DNA from: DATLLJ01 sp965229885
Lineage (GTDB): Bacteria; Acidobacteriota; Vicinamibacteria; Vicinamibacterales; CAVVIG01
DNA length: 64,000 nt
NCBI GenBank assembly: GCA_965229885.1
Contig: CBDDJX010000002.1
Location: 62,001-126,000 of the forward strand
Direction: 5' to 3'
Shown here one piece after another: positions 50,413 to 64,000 of the stretch (position 1 is the stretch's first letter; the number at the start of each line of letters is the position of its first letter). A model generated the notes under the pieces. That model was not told the origin of the DNA. It was given only the letters and a program-made list of their open reading frames with translations, and ran no database searches. The translations under genes and the position numbers were made by a program.

Positions 50413-50565
50413 GCCTCCGCTTGCCGTCTGATTTTTCAGGCGAGCTACGGCCGGCAGGCCAGCTGACGACGTATCCGCCGCTCGCGGAAGAACGACGTGG
50501 CCGCCGAAGCTCGGCGAAGCCGAACGAAGGCGGGAGCTTGTCGTCGATGTAACGAGCGAAGGCGG

Positions 50566-50641
50566 GCCGATGTAGCTCAGTTGGCAGAGCGCGTCCTTGG
50601 TAAGGACGAGGTCTCCAGTTCGATTCTGGACATCGGCTCCA
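50566..50641 (+). tRNA. tRNA-Thr (GGT)
   Basis: 76 bases with encoded CCA. The acceptor stem is GCCGATG/CATCGGC and the anticodon loop TTGGTAA gives GGT. Together with the three tRNAs above, the Thr-Tyr-Gly-Thr-tuf order equals that upstream of tufB in E. coli. Confidence 0.95.
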
Positions 50642-50738
50642 GAGCAGCGGGGTGCGAGTAGAGCAGCGGGTGGGAGAGATTTCAGCTGGATGACGGCGGC
50701 GTTACCGCCGGGACAGTAAAGCGCGAGGGATCGTTGAC

Positions 50739-51938
<1,200 letters not shown>

Positions 51939-51948
51939 GGCCGAACGT

Positions 51949-52098
51949 ATGAGAGACATCATTGCCATGGCGTGCACCGAGTGCAAACGCCGGAACTACA
52001 GCACGACGAAGAACAAGAAGAAGACGACCGAACGGCTCGAAATGAGCAAGTACTGCCGGTTCTGCCGGAAGCACACGGGACACAAGGAGTCTAAGTGA
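51949..52098 (+). CDS. rpmG: 50S ribosomal protein L33
   Basis: 49 residues from ATG 51949 (ATG 51967 would give the usual shorter form). MACTECKRRNYSTTKNKKKT, then CRFCRKHTGHKE: two CxxC pairs (CTEC, CRFC) identify a zinc-binding (C+) L33. It stands between tuf and tRNA-Trp, its common place ahead of secE-nusG in many phyla. Confidence 0.93.
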   Translation: MRDIIAMACTECKRRNYSTTKNKKKTTERLEMSKYCRFCRKHTGHKESK

Positions 52099-52120
52099 AT
52101 CCGCAACCATCGATGAATTT

Positions 52121-52196
52121 AGGCCAGTAGCTCAATTGGCAGAGCACCGGTCTCCAAAACCGGGGGTTGGGGGTTCGATTCCCTCCTGGCCTGCCA
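52121..52196 (+). tRNA. tRNA-Trp (CCA)
   Basis: 76 bases with encoded terminal CCA. The acceptor stem is AGGCCAG/CTGGCCT and the anticodon loop CTCCAAA gives CCA. It lies between rpmG and secE, as in many bacteria. Confidence 0.95.
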
Positions 52197-52252
52197 GAAC
52201 CCTTCGGGAACCTGGAAGCTGGAAGTGAGAAGGCAGACGTCAGACGTTGGGA

Positions 52253-52501
52253 ATGGATGTGGCCGTAAATCTTGAGCCGATCAGGGCAGCCGCGGGCAGC
52301 CGCTTCGAACGCATGCGCCTCTTTCTCAGTGAGGTGCGCAACGAGCTGAAGCGCGTCACGTGGCCGAACCAGGCCGAGGTCTACGCGACGACGGTCGTCG
52401 TGATTCTGGTGTCGCTGTTCTTCGGCGTGTATCTGTTCATCCTCGACTACGGGATCAACACCCTCGTCCAGTGGATCGTCCGACGCTTTGGTGGAGCATG
52501 A
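52253..52501 (+). CDS. secE: preprotein translocase subunit SecE
   Basis: 82 residues from ATG 52253. A cytoplasmic amphipathic part with the conserved ERMRLFLSEVRNELKRVTWPNQAEV is followed by one membrane helix (TTVVVILVSLFFGVYLFILD). It clamps SecY in the translocon. Its stop codon overlaps the nusG start (ATGA). Confidence 0.95.
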   Translation: MDVAVNLEPIRAAAGSRFERMRLFLSEVRNELKRVTWPNQAEVYATTVVVILVSLFFGVYLFILDYGINTLVQWIVRRFGGA

Positions 52502-53040
52502 CGGACGTCGCGACGAGGAACTGGTACATCGTCCACACCTACTCGGGGTTCGAGAAGAAGGTGGCCGAGTCGCTCGCCGAGCGCGTCAAGGCGTACGGGC
52601 TGCAGGATGACATCGGCGACGTGCTGATTCCGACGGAAGACGTGGTGGAAATGCGCGGCGGCAAGAAGGTCGTCACCGCGAAGCGGTTCTTTCCCGGCTA
52701 CATCCTGGTCGAGATGCATATGTCCGACCACGCGTGGCACGTCGTGAAGAACACGCCGAAGGTCACCGGGTTCGTCGGCGCGGGGGCCAAGCCGACGCCG
52801 TTGAGCAAGGACGAGGTCGAACAGATTCTGCAGCAGGTCCGGACGGCGGCCGAGAAGCCGAAGCCGAAATACATGTTCGAGAAGGGCGAGCAGGTGCGGA
52901 TCAACGAAGGGCCGTTCACTAGCTTCAACGGCGTGGTCGACGATGTGAATCTCGACAAGAATACGTTGAAGGTGCTGGTCACGATCTTCGGACGATCCAC
53001 CCCCGTCGAACTCGATTTCTTGCAGGTGGAAAAGCTCTAG
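52498..53040 (+). CDS. nusG: transcription elongation/antitermination factor NusG
   Basis: 180 residues from ATG 52498. NGN domain: NWYIVHTYSGFEKKVAESLAE, KRFFPGYILVEM, WHVVKNTPKVTGFVG. KOW domain: FEKGEQVRINEGPFTSFNGVV. It bridges RNA polymerase with the ribosome or Rho. Overlaps secE by four bases; rplK starts 3 bases after its stop. Confidence 0.96.
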   Translation: MTDVATRNWYIVHTYSGFEKKVAESLAERVKAYGLQDDIGDVLIPTEDVVEMRGGKKVVTAKRFFPGYILVEMHMSDHAWHVVKNTPKVTGFVGAGAKPTPLSKDEVEQILQQVRTAAEKPKPKYMFEKGEQVRINEGPFTSFNGVVDDVNLDKNTLKVLVTIFGRSTPVELDFLQVEKL

Positions 53041-53043
53041 GCC

Positions 53044-53466
53044 ATGAAAAAAGTTCAAGCAATAGTGAAGGTGCAGATCGCGGCGGGAAAAGCGACCCCC
53101 GCGCCGCCTGTGGGCACCGCGCTCGGCCCGCAGGGCGTGAACATCATGGACTTCTGCAAGAACTTCAATGCCAAGACGGCGAAGGACGAAGGGCTGATCA
53201 TTCCCGTCGTCGTCACGGTGTATGCGGATCGGTCCTACACTTTCATCACGAAGACGCCGCCGGCCGCCGTGCTGCTCAAGCGCGCGGCGAACATCGCGAA
53301 GGGGTCGGCCGAGCCGAATAGGACGAAGGTCGGGACCGTGACGGCCAAGCAGGTGGAAGACATCGCGAAGCTGAAGATGCCGGACCTGAACGCCGAGTCG
53401 CTTGAGGCGGCGGTCAAGACGGTGGCCGGAACGGCGCGATCGATGGGGTTGGACGTTGTCGGATAG
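53044..53466 (+). CDS. rplK: 50S ribosomal protein L11
   Basis: 140 residues: VQAIVKVQIAAGKATPAPPVGTALGPQGVNIMDFCKNFNA at the N-terminal domain, TKTPPAAVLLKRAA in the linker, and the rRNA-binding C-terminal domain ending in GTARSMGLDVVG. Part of the GTPase-associated centre. The 148-base gap to rplA is filled by a hairpin-forming spacer. Confidence 0.97.
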   Translation: MKKVQAIVKVQIAAGKATPAPPVGTALGPQGVNIMDFCKNFNAKTAKDEGLIIPVVVTVYADRSYTFITKTPPAAVLLKRAANIAKGSAEPNRTKVGTVTAKQVEDIAKLKMPDLNAESLEAAVKTVAGTARSMGLDVVG

Positions 53467-53479
53467 ATGAATGTGAGGC

Positions 53480-53575
53480 TGTGAGCGTCTGAGGATTTGG
53501 GAACCTGAGAATCTGGCTGTCGGCCCTTGGATCCGCAAATCCCCAGATCCTTCAGATCCTCAGATTCCAGCGTGG
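53480..53575. repeat. palindromic spacer between rplK and rplA
   Basis: TCTGAGGAT (53488-53496) pairs with ATCCTCAGA (53556-53564). Between and around them lie repeats of the words GAGGATTTGGG, GAGAATCTGG, CAGATCCTT and CAGATCCTCAG, giving a long imperfect stem-loop. No protein frame is present. Confidence 0.55.
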
Positions 53576-53614
53576 GAGGGTCCTTAGGATCCGTTTGGAC
53601 CACGGGAGACCGTT

Positions 53615-54322
53615 ATGAGAAAGCACGGAAAGAAGTTCGCCGCTGCCCGCGCGCAGGTTGCCGTCGATTGCACGTATTCGATCGAAGACGCAGTACCGCT
53701 CGCGCAGAAGGTCAAGTTCGCCAAGTTCGACGAGACCGTTGAGCTGACGCTTCGGCTCGGCGTCGATCCCAAGCACGCCGATCAGATGGTGCGCGGCACG
53801 GTCGTCCTCCCGCACGGCCTCGGCAAGAACAAGCGCGTGCTGGTGATCGCCGGCGGCGAGAAGCAGAAGGAAGCGCAGGCGGCCGGCGCCGACGTCGTGG
53901 GCGGCGAGGAGATGGTCGACAAGATCCAGGGCGGCTTCATGGACTTCGACGCCGTTGTCGCCACGCCCGACATGATGCGCGCCGTCGGCAAGCTCGGCAA
54001 GGTGCTCGGTCCCCGCGGCCTGATGCCCAACCCGAAGACGGGCACCGTCACCGTCGACATCGCGAGAGCCGTGAAGGAGATCAAAGCCGGCAAGGTGGAA
54101 TTCCGCGTCGACAAGACCGGCAACATCCACGCGCCGGTCGGGAAGATGTCGTTCGCATCCGATTCACTCGTGGCCAACGCCCACGCGCTCGTCGAAAGCA
54201 TCATCAAGGCGAAGCCGTCGGCCGCCAAGGGCAAGTATTTGAGGAGCGTCACCCTGTCGTCGACGATGGGTCCGGGGATCAGGATCGATACGACGCATAT
54301 CGATGTGGTGGTGAAACACTGA
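53615..54322 (+). CDS. rplA: 50S ribosomal protein L1
   Basis: 235 residues from ATG 53615 (GGGAG upstream). Characteristic FDETVELTLRLGVDPKHADQMVRGTVVLPHGLGK, ATPDMMRAVGKLGKVLGPRGLMPNPKTGTVT and the closing AAKGKYLRSVTLSSTMGPGI. It binds 23S rRNA at the L1 stalk and, as a repressor, its own operon mRNA. The last base of the stop is shared with the ATG of rplJ (TGATG), so translation is coupled. Confidence 0.97.
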   Translation: MRKHGKKFAAARAQVAVDCTYSIEDAVPLAQKVKFAKFDETVELTLRLGVDPKHADQMVRGTVVLPHGLGKNKRVLVIAGGEKQKEAQAAGADVVGGEEMVDKIQGGFMDFDAVVATPDMMRAVGKLGKVLGPRGLMPNPKTGTVTVDIARAVKEIKAGKVEFRVDKTGNIHAPVGKMSFASDSLVANAHALVESIIKAKPSAAKGKYLRSVTLSSTMGPGIRIDTTHIDVVVKH

Positions 54323-54849
54323 TGGCTGTCACCAGGGCAGACAAGGAAGCCGAGCTGCAGCAGCTCGAGATCGCGTTCCAGGGATGCGACAGCGCCATCC
54401 TCGTGGACTACAAGGGGCTGCACGTCCCGCAGGTCACCGAGCTGCGCCGTCAGCTGCGCTCCGCCACGGCGAGCTACGCGGTCGTCAAGAACACGATCGC
54501 GAAGCGGGCCCTCAAAGGCACCTCGTTCGAGCCGCTCGAGAAGTTCTTCGAGGGCATGACCGCGGTCGCCTATACGAAGAAAGATCCGGTGGCGCTTGCG
54601 AAGACGTTGACGCTCTTCGTCAAGTCAGCACCGACGCTCAAGATCAAGGCCGCCGTGGTGCAGGGACGCGTGGTGAACCCAGCCGAGGTCGCCGATCTGG
54701 CGGCGCTGCCGAGCAAGCCGGCGCTGTACGCGCGGCTGCTCGGCACGATGAATGCGCCGATGGTGCAGCTCGTGACGGTGCTCAGCGCCGTCCCGCGCGA
54801 TTTGATGAATGTGTTGGCGGCGGCGGAAAAGAAAAGACAAGAGACGTAG
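54322..54849 (+). CDS. rplJ: 50S ribosomal protein L10
   Basis: 175 residues: AILVDYKGLHVPQVTELRRQLR, YAVVKNTIAKRALKGT, and a C-terminal helix that holds L7/L12 dimers. It starts within the rplA stop, so there is no room for a separate L10 leader, unlike the long regulated leader upstream of rplJ in E. coli. rplL follows after an 87-base spacer. Confidence 0.95.
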   Translation: MAVTRADKEAELQQLEIAFQGCDSAILVDYKGLHVPQVTELRRQLRSATASYAVVKNTIAKRALKGTSFEPLEKFFEGMTAVAYTKKDPVALAKTLTLFVKSAPTLKIKAAVVQGRVVNPAEVADLAALPSKPALYARLLGTMNAPMVQLVTVLSAVPRDLMNVLAAAEKKRQET

Positions 54850-54854
54850 TGTGT

Positions 54855-54920
54855 TGGCTCTGGACGCTGGGCTCCCGGCTTGTGGCAAGGCCTGAAGCCG
54901 AAAGCCTAGAGCCTGGAGCC
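54855..54920. repeat. hairpin-forming spacer between rplJ and rplL
   Basis: CGGCTT...AAGCCG and GGCTC...GAGCC pairs are built from the same words as the prs-rplY spacer (GGCTCTGG; CCTAGAGCCTGGAGCC). The spacer ends just before the rplL ribosome site (TAGGAGAA). Confidence 0.55.
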
Positions 54921-54936
54921 GATAGGAGAACAGACA

Positions 54937-55326
54937 ATGGCCGAAGTGACGCAGCAACAGGTGGTCGAGTACATCAAGGGAATCAGCGTGCTGGAGCTCT
55001 CCCAGCTCGTGAAGACGCTCGAGTCGGAGCTCGGCGTATCCGCGGCGGCGGCGATGCCCATGATGGGCATGTCGGCGATGGCCGGCGGTGGGGCAGCGGC
55101 TCCAGCCGAGGAGAAAACCGAGTTCACGGTCATGCTGACCGAAATCGGCGGGAACAAGATCAACGTCATCAAGGTTGTCCGTGAGATCACCAGCCTGGGT
55201 CTCAAGGAAGCGAAGGACCTCGTCGAAGGCGCGCCCAAGGCCGTGAAGGAAGACGTCACGAAGGACGAAGCCGCCGCCATCAAGAAGAAGTTCGAAGAGG
55301 TTGGCGCCAAGGTCGAGATCAAATAG
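54937..55326 (+). CDS. rplL: 50S ribosomal protein L7/L12
   Basis: 129 residues. N-terminal dimerisation helix (VVEYIKGISVLELSQLVKTLE), Ala/Met/Gly-rich hinge (about 40-60) and C-terminal domain EKTEFTVMLTEIGGNKINVIKVVREITSLGLKEAKDLVEGAPK. Stalk protein that recruits translational GTPases. The gene order rplKAJL-rpoBC is the classic one. Confidence 0.97.
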   Translation: MAEVTQQQVVEYIKGISVLELSQLVKTLESELGVSAAAAMPMMGMSAMAGGGAAAPAEEKTEFTVMLTEIGGNKINVIKVVREITSLGLKEAKDLVEGAPKAVKEDVTKDEAAAIKKKFEEVGAKVEIK

Positions 55327-55354
55327 ATCTGAGGTTTTCAGGGTTTGAGGACGT

Positions 55355-55388
55355 GAGAATCTATTTCGCGATAGATCCGCACATTCTC
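55355..55388 (+). promoter_or_regulatory. rplL-rpoB intergenic hairpin
   Basis: GAGAAT (55355-55360) pairs with ATTCTC (55383-55388); inside it CTAT/ATAG encloses TTCGCG. A structure here could attenuate or process the rpoBC transcript, as happens at the equivalent place in E. coli. It carries no U-tract. Confidence 0.3.
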
Positions 55389-55432
55389 GAATTTCACGAT
55401 CTGTTTCCGCGCTCTTCTTCGAGGTCTAAAGA

Positions 55433-58400
55433 ATGTACAGCCTTCCCAAGAACGTCTACCGTGAGCGCATCGACTTTTCGAAAATCAAGACGAGCGTCCC
55501 GATCCCGAACCTGATCGAGATCCAGAAGAAATCCTACGAGCGTTTTCTGCAGATGAATCGTCTGCCGAGCGAGCGCGAGGACGCGGGTCTGCAGTCGGTA
55601 TTCAAGTCGGTCTTTCCGATCAGCGACTTCCGCGAGAACTCGTCGCTTGAGTTCATCGAGTATTCGATCGGCAACTGGGAGTGCAAGTGCGGCAAGCTGC
55701 AGGGGCTCCATCACCTGCGCAAGCCGTGCAGCGCCTGCGGCGCGATGCTGATTGCGGACCCGTACGGCGACCGTGACGTACTGTGCACACGTTGCGGCAA
55801 GGCCAACCAGGCGCGCGGTGACGTCTGCGACATCTGCGGCCACACCGTCTCGCTGAAGCTGAAGTACGACGTCGACGAGTGCCAGGAGCGCGGCATGACC
55901 TACGCCGTGCCGCTGAAGGTGACGATCCGCCTCGTGGTCTGGAACAAGGACCCCGAGACCGGCGTCAAGACCATCCGCGACATCAAGGAGCAGGAGGTCT
56001 ACTTCGGCGACATCCCGCTCATGACGGAGAACGGGACGTTCATTATTAACGGCACCGAGCGCGTCATCGTCAGCCAGCTCCATCGGTCGCCCGGCGCCTT
56101 CTTCCACTCGGAAGACAAGACGCTGTACGTCGCGCAGATCATCCCGTATCGCGGATCGTGGGTGGAGTTCGAGTACGACACGAAGAATCTCCTCTACGTG
56201 CGCATCGACCGCAAGCGGAAGTTCCTCGCGACCGTCTTCCTGCGCGCGCTTGGCCTGCGCGGGGCCGACGAGATCATCCGGGCCTTCCACAACGTCGAGA
56301 AGCTGCACCTGAAGAACGGCACGATTCTCTGGGGCGTGAGCGGCAGCCTCGTCGGCCTCCGCGCCGCGAAGGACGTCGTCGTCCCCGGTGAACACTTCAC
56401 CGTGCAGCAGGGCAAGAAGATCACCAAGAACGCGCTCGAAGCGCTCAGGAAGGCCAACGTCGAAGGCGTGGAGATCTCGGACGCCGAGCTCGAGGGCGCC
56501 TACGCCGCCGCCGACGTCGTCGATCCGGCGACGGGCGAAGTGATCCTGGAGGCCAACGAGGCGCTCGAGCCGCGCGTCATCTCGATGGCGCAGGAAAGGA
56601 ACGTCGATCGCATCGAGGTGTTCTTCCCGGAGCGCGACGAGGTGGGCTTGAGCATCGGCCAGACGCTGAAGAAGGATCCAATCCACACGCACGAAGAGGC
56701 GCTCATCGAGATCTACCGGCGCCTGCGTCCCGGCGATCCGCCGACGCTCGACAGCAGCCGGTCGCTGTTCGAGAACATGTTCTTCAACCCGCAGAAGTAC
56801 GACTTCTCGCGCGTCGGCCGTCTGAAGCTCAACACGAAGCTCGGGCTCAACACGCCGCTCGACGAGAAGATCCTGCACCCGCAGGACTTCTACGAGGTCA
56901 TCAAGTATCTGCTCAAGCTGCGGAAGAATCCGGCGAACGTCGACGACATCGATCACCTCGGCAACCGGCGCGTGCGGTCGGTGGGCGAGCTCCTCGAGAA
57001 CCAGTTCCGCATCGGCCTGGTCCGGATGGAACGCGCGATCAAGGAAAAGATGTCCGTCTACCAGGAAATGGCGACGGCCATGCCGCACGATCTCATTAAT
57101 GCCAAGCCGGTCATGGCGGCGATTCGCGAGTTTTTCGGGTCGTCCCAGCTCTCGCAGTTCATGGACCAGACCAACCCGCTCTCGGAGATCACGCATAAGC
57201 GCCGTCTCTCCGCGCTCGGGCCGGGCGGTCTCTCACGCGAGCGCGCCGGGTTCGAGGTCCGCGACGTCCATCCGACGCACTATGGGCGCATCTGCCCGAT
57301 TGAGACGCCGGAAGGTCCGAACATCGGCCTCATCTCGTCGCTGTCGTGCTACGCGCGCATCAACGAGTTCGGCTTCATCGAGTCGCCGTACCGGAAGGTC
57401 AAGGACGGGCGCGTCGCCGAGTACGTGATCGTCACCAATGGCGCCGGTTCCAAGTTCAAGGCTGGCGACATTGTCGAGGCCGACGAGCTGGTTTCCGACG
57501 ACGGCCGTTCGAAGAAGAAAGGCGTCGAATTCGAGCCCTTCTCCTTCTATCTGTCGGCGTGGGAAGAGGACCAGTACATCATCGCGCAGGCGAACGCCGC
57601 AGTGGACAGCGGCGGCAAGCTGACGCAGGAACGCGTCAACGCCCGCCAGGCGGGCAACTTCATCCTGTCGCCGCGCGCCAACGTGCAGTTCATCGACGTG
57701 TCGCCCAAACAGCTCGTCTCCGTCGCCGCATCGCTCATTCCGTTCCTGGCAAATGACGACGCGAACCGCGCCTTGATGGGATCGAACATGCAGCGCCAGG
57801 CCGTGCCGCTCCTCCGCGCGCGGGCGCCGTTTGTCGGCACCGGCATGGAGTACATCACGGCCCGCGATTCGGGCGCCGTCATCGTGGCGCGGCGGTCAGG
57901 CACCATCGACTACGTGGACAGCCAGCGCATCGTCGTGCGCGTGGAGAGCGAGACCGAAGAAGCGAGTAAGGAGATGGGCGCCGACATCTACCCGATGACC
58001 AAGTTCAAGCGGTCCAACCAGAACACCTGCATCACCCAGAAGCCGATCGTGCGGGTCGGCCAGAAGGTGCACAAAGGCCAGATACTGGGCGACGGTCCGT
58101 GCACGGAGCTTGGCGAGCTGGCGCTCGGGCGGAACGTGCTCGTCGCGTTCATGTCGTGGCGTGGCTACAACTTCGAGGACGCGATTCTCGTCTCCGAACG
58201 GCTGGTGAAGGACGACTACTACACGTCGATCCACATCGAAGAGTTCGAGATCGAGTCGCGCGACACGAAGCTCGGACCGGAGGAAATCACGCGCGATATC
58301 CCGAATGTGTCCGAGGGCTTCCTGAAGGACCTCGACGAGAGTGGGATCATCCGGATTGGCGCGAACGTCAAGCCGGGCGACATCCTGGCGGGCAAGGTGA

Positions 58401-59719
58401 CGCCGAAGGGCGAAACGCAGCTCACTCCCGAAGAGAAGCTGCTTCGCGCGATCTTCGGCGAGAAGGCGGGCGACGTCAGGGACGCTTCCCTGATCTGCCC
58501 GCCCGGCATCGAGGGCATCATCGTCGGCGTCAAGATCTTTTCCCGCAAGGGGATTGAGAAGGACGACCGCGCGAAAGCGATCGAGCAGGAAGAGCTCGAC
58601 ATGATGGAGAAGAACCTTCAGGACGAAATCCGCATTCTTCACGATGAAGTGAAGAAGCGCGTGATCATGATGCTGAAGGGGCAGGAGCTCCGGTCCGATC
58701 TCTTCGACGAGTATGGCCGGGAGCGTCTGCACAAGAAGGGCACCGTGCTCAGCGCGGACATTCTCCAGGAGATGCCCTACGAGACGATGGTGCGGCTGAA
58801 GATTGCGACCGACGACACCCATCTCGAGGACGATCTGCGGGACCTCAAAGAGCGGACCGAGCGCCAGGTCGAGGTCACGAAGAACCTCCTTGAGGAGAAG
58901 AAAGAGAAGATCCGCCGCGGCGACGAGCTGCCGCCAGGCGTCATCAAGCTCGTAAAAGTCTACGTCGCAATGAAGCGCAAGCTTTCGGTCGGCGACAAGA
59001 TGGCCGGCCGGCACGGCAATAAGGGCGTCATTGCGCGCATCCTCCCGGAGGAGGACATGCCGTATCTCCCGGACGGCATCCCGGTGGAGATCGTGCTTAA
59101 CCCGCTCGGCGTTCCGTCCCGTATGAACGTCGGCCAGATTCTCGAAACCCATTTGGGTTGGGCCGCGCATGCGCTCGGCCTGTACTTCGCGACGCCAGTG
59201 TTCGACGGCGCGACGGAGATTGAAATCAAGAGCTGGCTCGATCGCGCGGGCCTGCCGAAGGGCGGTAAGACGCGGCTCTACGACGGGATATTGGGGGACG
59301 TGTTCGAGCAGGACGTCACCGTCGGCTACATCTACATACTGAAGCTGTCGCACCTAGTTGACGACAAGATCCACGCGCGCTCGATCGGGCCGTACTCGCT
59401 CATCACGCAGCAGCCGCTCGGCGGCAAGGCGCAGTTCGGCGGACAGCGGTTCGGCGAAATGGAGGTCTGGGCGCTCGAGGCCTACGGCGCGGCGCACATT
59501 CTCCAGGAACTGCTCACCGCGAAGTCCGACGATGTGACTGGCCGCGCGAAGATTTACGAGGCGATTGTCAAGGGCGACGCGTCGTTCACCGCCGGCCTGC
59601 CTGAATCATTCAACGTACTCATCCGCGAGCTCCAGTCGCTCTGCCTGGACGTCGAGCTGATAAAGACCAAGAAGAAGCCGGCAGACGTCACTCCTCAACC
59701 CGTGCTGGAGGAGATTTAG
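55433..59719 (+). CDS. rpoB: DNA-directed RNA polymerase subunit beta, with cysteine-rich insertion
   Basis: 1428 residues (E. coli has 1342). Typical blocks: NGTERVIVSQLHRSPGAFF, SQFMDQTNPLSEITHKRRLSALGPGGL (rifampicin region with unmodified residues), GRNVLVAFMSWRGYNFEDAI, KMAGRHGNKG and the end QRFGEMEVWALEAYGAAHILQE. Residues about 81-144 are an insertion with eight cysteines (C84, C86, C99, C102, C118, C121, C132, C135), absent from E. coli beta. It falls between the EFIEYSIG strand and KYDVDECQERGMTYAVPLKV, in the early N-terminal lobe. rpoC starts 3 bases after the stop. Confidence 0.97.
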   Translation: MYSLPKNVYRERIDFSKIKTSVPIPNLIEIQKKSYERFLQMNRLPSEREDAGLQSVFKSVFPISDFRENSSLEFIEYSIGNWECKCGKLQGLHHLRKPCSACGAMLIADPYGDRDVLCTRCGKANQARGDVCDICGHTVSLKLKYDVDECQERGMTYAVPLKVTIRLVVWNKDPETGVKTIRDIKEQEVYFGDIPLMTENGTFIINGTERVIVSQLHRSPGAFFHSEDKTLYVAQIIPYRGSWVEFEYDTKNLLYVRIDRKRKFLATVFLRALGLRGADEIIRAFHNVEKLHLKNGTILWGVSGSLVGLRAAKDVVVPGEHFTVQQGKKITKNALEALRKANVEGVEISDAELEGAYAAADVVDPATGEVILEANEALEPRVISMAQERNVDRIEVFFPERDEVGLSIGQTLKKDPIHTHEEALIEIYRRLRPGDPPTLDSSRSLFENMFFNPQKYDFSRVGRLKLNTKLGLNTPLDEKILHPQDFYEVIKYLLKLRKNPANVDDIDHLGNRRVRSVGELLENQFRIGLVRMERAIKEKMSVYQEMATAMPHDLINAKPVMAAIREFFGSSQLSQFMDQTNPLSEITHKRRLSALGPGGLSRERAGFEVRDVHPTHYGRICPIETPEGPNIGLISSLSCYARINEFGFIESPYRKVKDGRVAEYVIVTNGAGSKFKAGDIVEADELVSDDGRSKKKGVEFEPFSFYLSAWEEDQYIIAQANAAVDSGGKLTQERVNARQAGNFILSPRANVQFIDVSPKQLVSVAASLIPFLANDDANRALMGSNMQRQAVPLLRARAPFVGTGMEYITARDSGAVIVARRSGTIDYVDSQRIVVRVESETEEASKEMGADIYPMTKFKRSNQNTCITQKPIVRVGQKVHKGQILGDGPCTELGELALGRNVLVAFMSWRGYNFEDAILVSERLVKDDYYTSIHIEEFEIESRDTKLGPEEITRDIPNVSEGFLKDLDESGIIRIGANVKPGDILAGKVTPKGETQLTPEEKLLRAIFGEKAGDVRDASLICPPGIEGIIVGVKIFSRKGIEKDDRAKAIEQEELDMMEKNLQDEIRILHDEVKKRVIMMLKGQELRSDLFDEYGRERLHKKGTVLSADILQEMPYETMVRLKIATDDTHLEDDLRDLKERTERQVEVTKNLLEEKKEKIRRGDELPPGVIKLVKVYVAMKRKLSVGDKMAGRHGNKGVIARILPEEDMPYLPDGIPVEIVLNPLGVPSRMNVGQILETHLGWAAHALGLYFATPVFDGATEIEIKSWLDRAGLPKGGKTRLYDGILGDVFEQDVTVGYIYILKLSHLVDDKIHARSIGPYSLITQQPLGGKAQFGGQRFGEMEVWALEAYGAAHILQELLTAKSDDVTGRAKIYEAIVKGDASFTAGLPESFNVLIRELQSLCLDVELIKTKKKPADVTPQPVLEEI

Positions 59720-59722
59720 ATA

Positions 59723-63928
<4,206 letters not shown>

Positions 63929-63950
63929 GAATCGGGGAATCGGGTTATTG

Positions 63951-63981
63951 GGGCGGCGGTCGAAAGATTGCCGCCCTTTTT
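63951..63981 (+). terminator. intrinsic terminator after rpoC
   Basis: GGGCGGC (63951-63957) pairs with GCCGCCC (63970-63976), extended by inner wobble pairs around the loop CGAAAG, and is followed by five T. It lies 22 bases after the rpoC stop, so rpoBC transcription probably ends here and the next genes have their own promoter. Confidence 0.85.
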
Positions 63982-64000
63982 GTTTGTACTCACGACGATG

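Noticed and set aside
50413..50565. Spacer between tRNA-Gly and tRNA-Thr considered as a further tRNA or small RNA
   Set aside because: It contains GAAGCTCGGCGAAGCCGAACGA-like repeat words but no cloverleaf and no conserved RNA shape that I can see.
57896..59353. Long minus-strand frame opposite rpoB
   Set aside because: Shadow of rpoB codon bias; no recognisable protein features.

Overview
The window is a 64 kb piece of a GC-rich Gram-negative bacterial chromosome. It has TonB-receptor and heptosyltransferase genes, LolB-like lipoprotein genes, many secreted proteins sharing the sequence style of Acidobacteriota, and essential genes of acidobacterial type. I infer a Vicinamibacteria-like (subdivision 6) acidobacterium. 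This placement comes from the look of the proteins, not from a database search.

Positions 1-27,400 are accessory and partly decaying. They hold the end of a TonB-dependent receptor, paralogous secreted proteins, four c-type cytochromes (two joined to a copper-monooxygenase-like region), a secreted epoxide hydrolase, a recently tandem-duplicated PQQ-type sugar dehydrogenase, a CusF-like metal protein and small periplasmic proteins. Three broken insertion sequences (IS3 family 7740-9048, an rve-type element 11121-12477, IS630 family 20406-21527) and several gene remnants lie here (DUF5916 protein, solute-binding protein, SAM methyltransferase, nuoN tail). Intact small genes in the second half include yajQ, a LIC_10091-type protein, an aminotransferase class IV enzyme and a DUF523 protein.

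Positions 27,400-50,000 are housekeeping. They include a cold-shock gene, purH, an O-antigen ligase/heptosyltransferase/Trm112 set, then TPR-lolB-ispE-tRNA(Gln)-prs-rplY-pth, followed by rpsF-rpsR-rplI-dnaB-alr-radA and by PIN/TRAM-plsC-ispDF-gltX-rlmB. Overlapping stop/start codons show tight operon packing. Together they serve isoprenoid precursor, envelope, nucleotide and translation functions.

Positions 50,100-64,000 carry the classic tRNA(Thr-Tyr-Gly-Thr)-tuf-rpmG-tRNA(Trp)-secE-nusG-rplKAJL-rpoBC block, closed by a strong intrinsic terminator.

The most notable observations are an extra eight-cysteine zinc-ribbon-like insertion in RpoB, whose first half has exactly the cysteine spacing of the RpoC zinc ribbon encoded next door; a non-canonical, longer switch I in EF-Tu; and the 1.6 kb tandem duplication. 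I did not find a defence system, CRISPR array, prophage or biosynthetic cluster.
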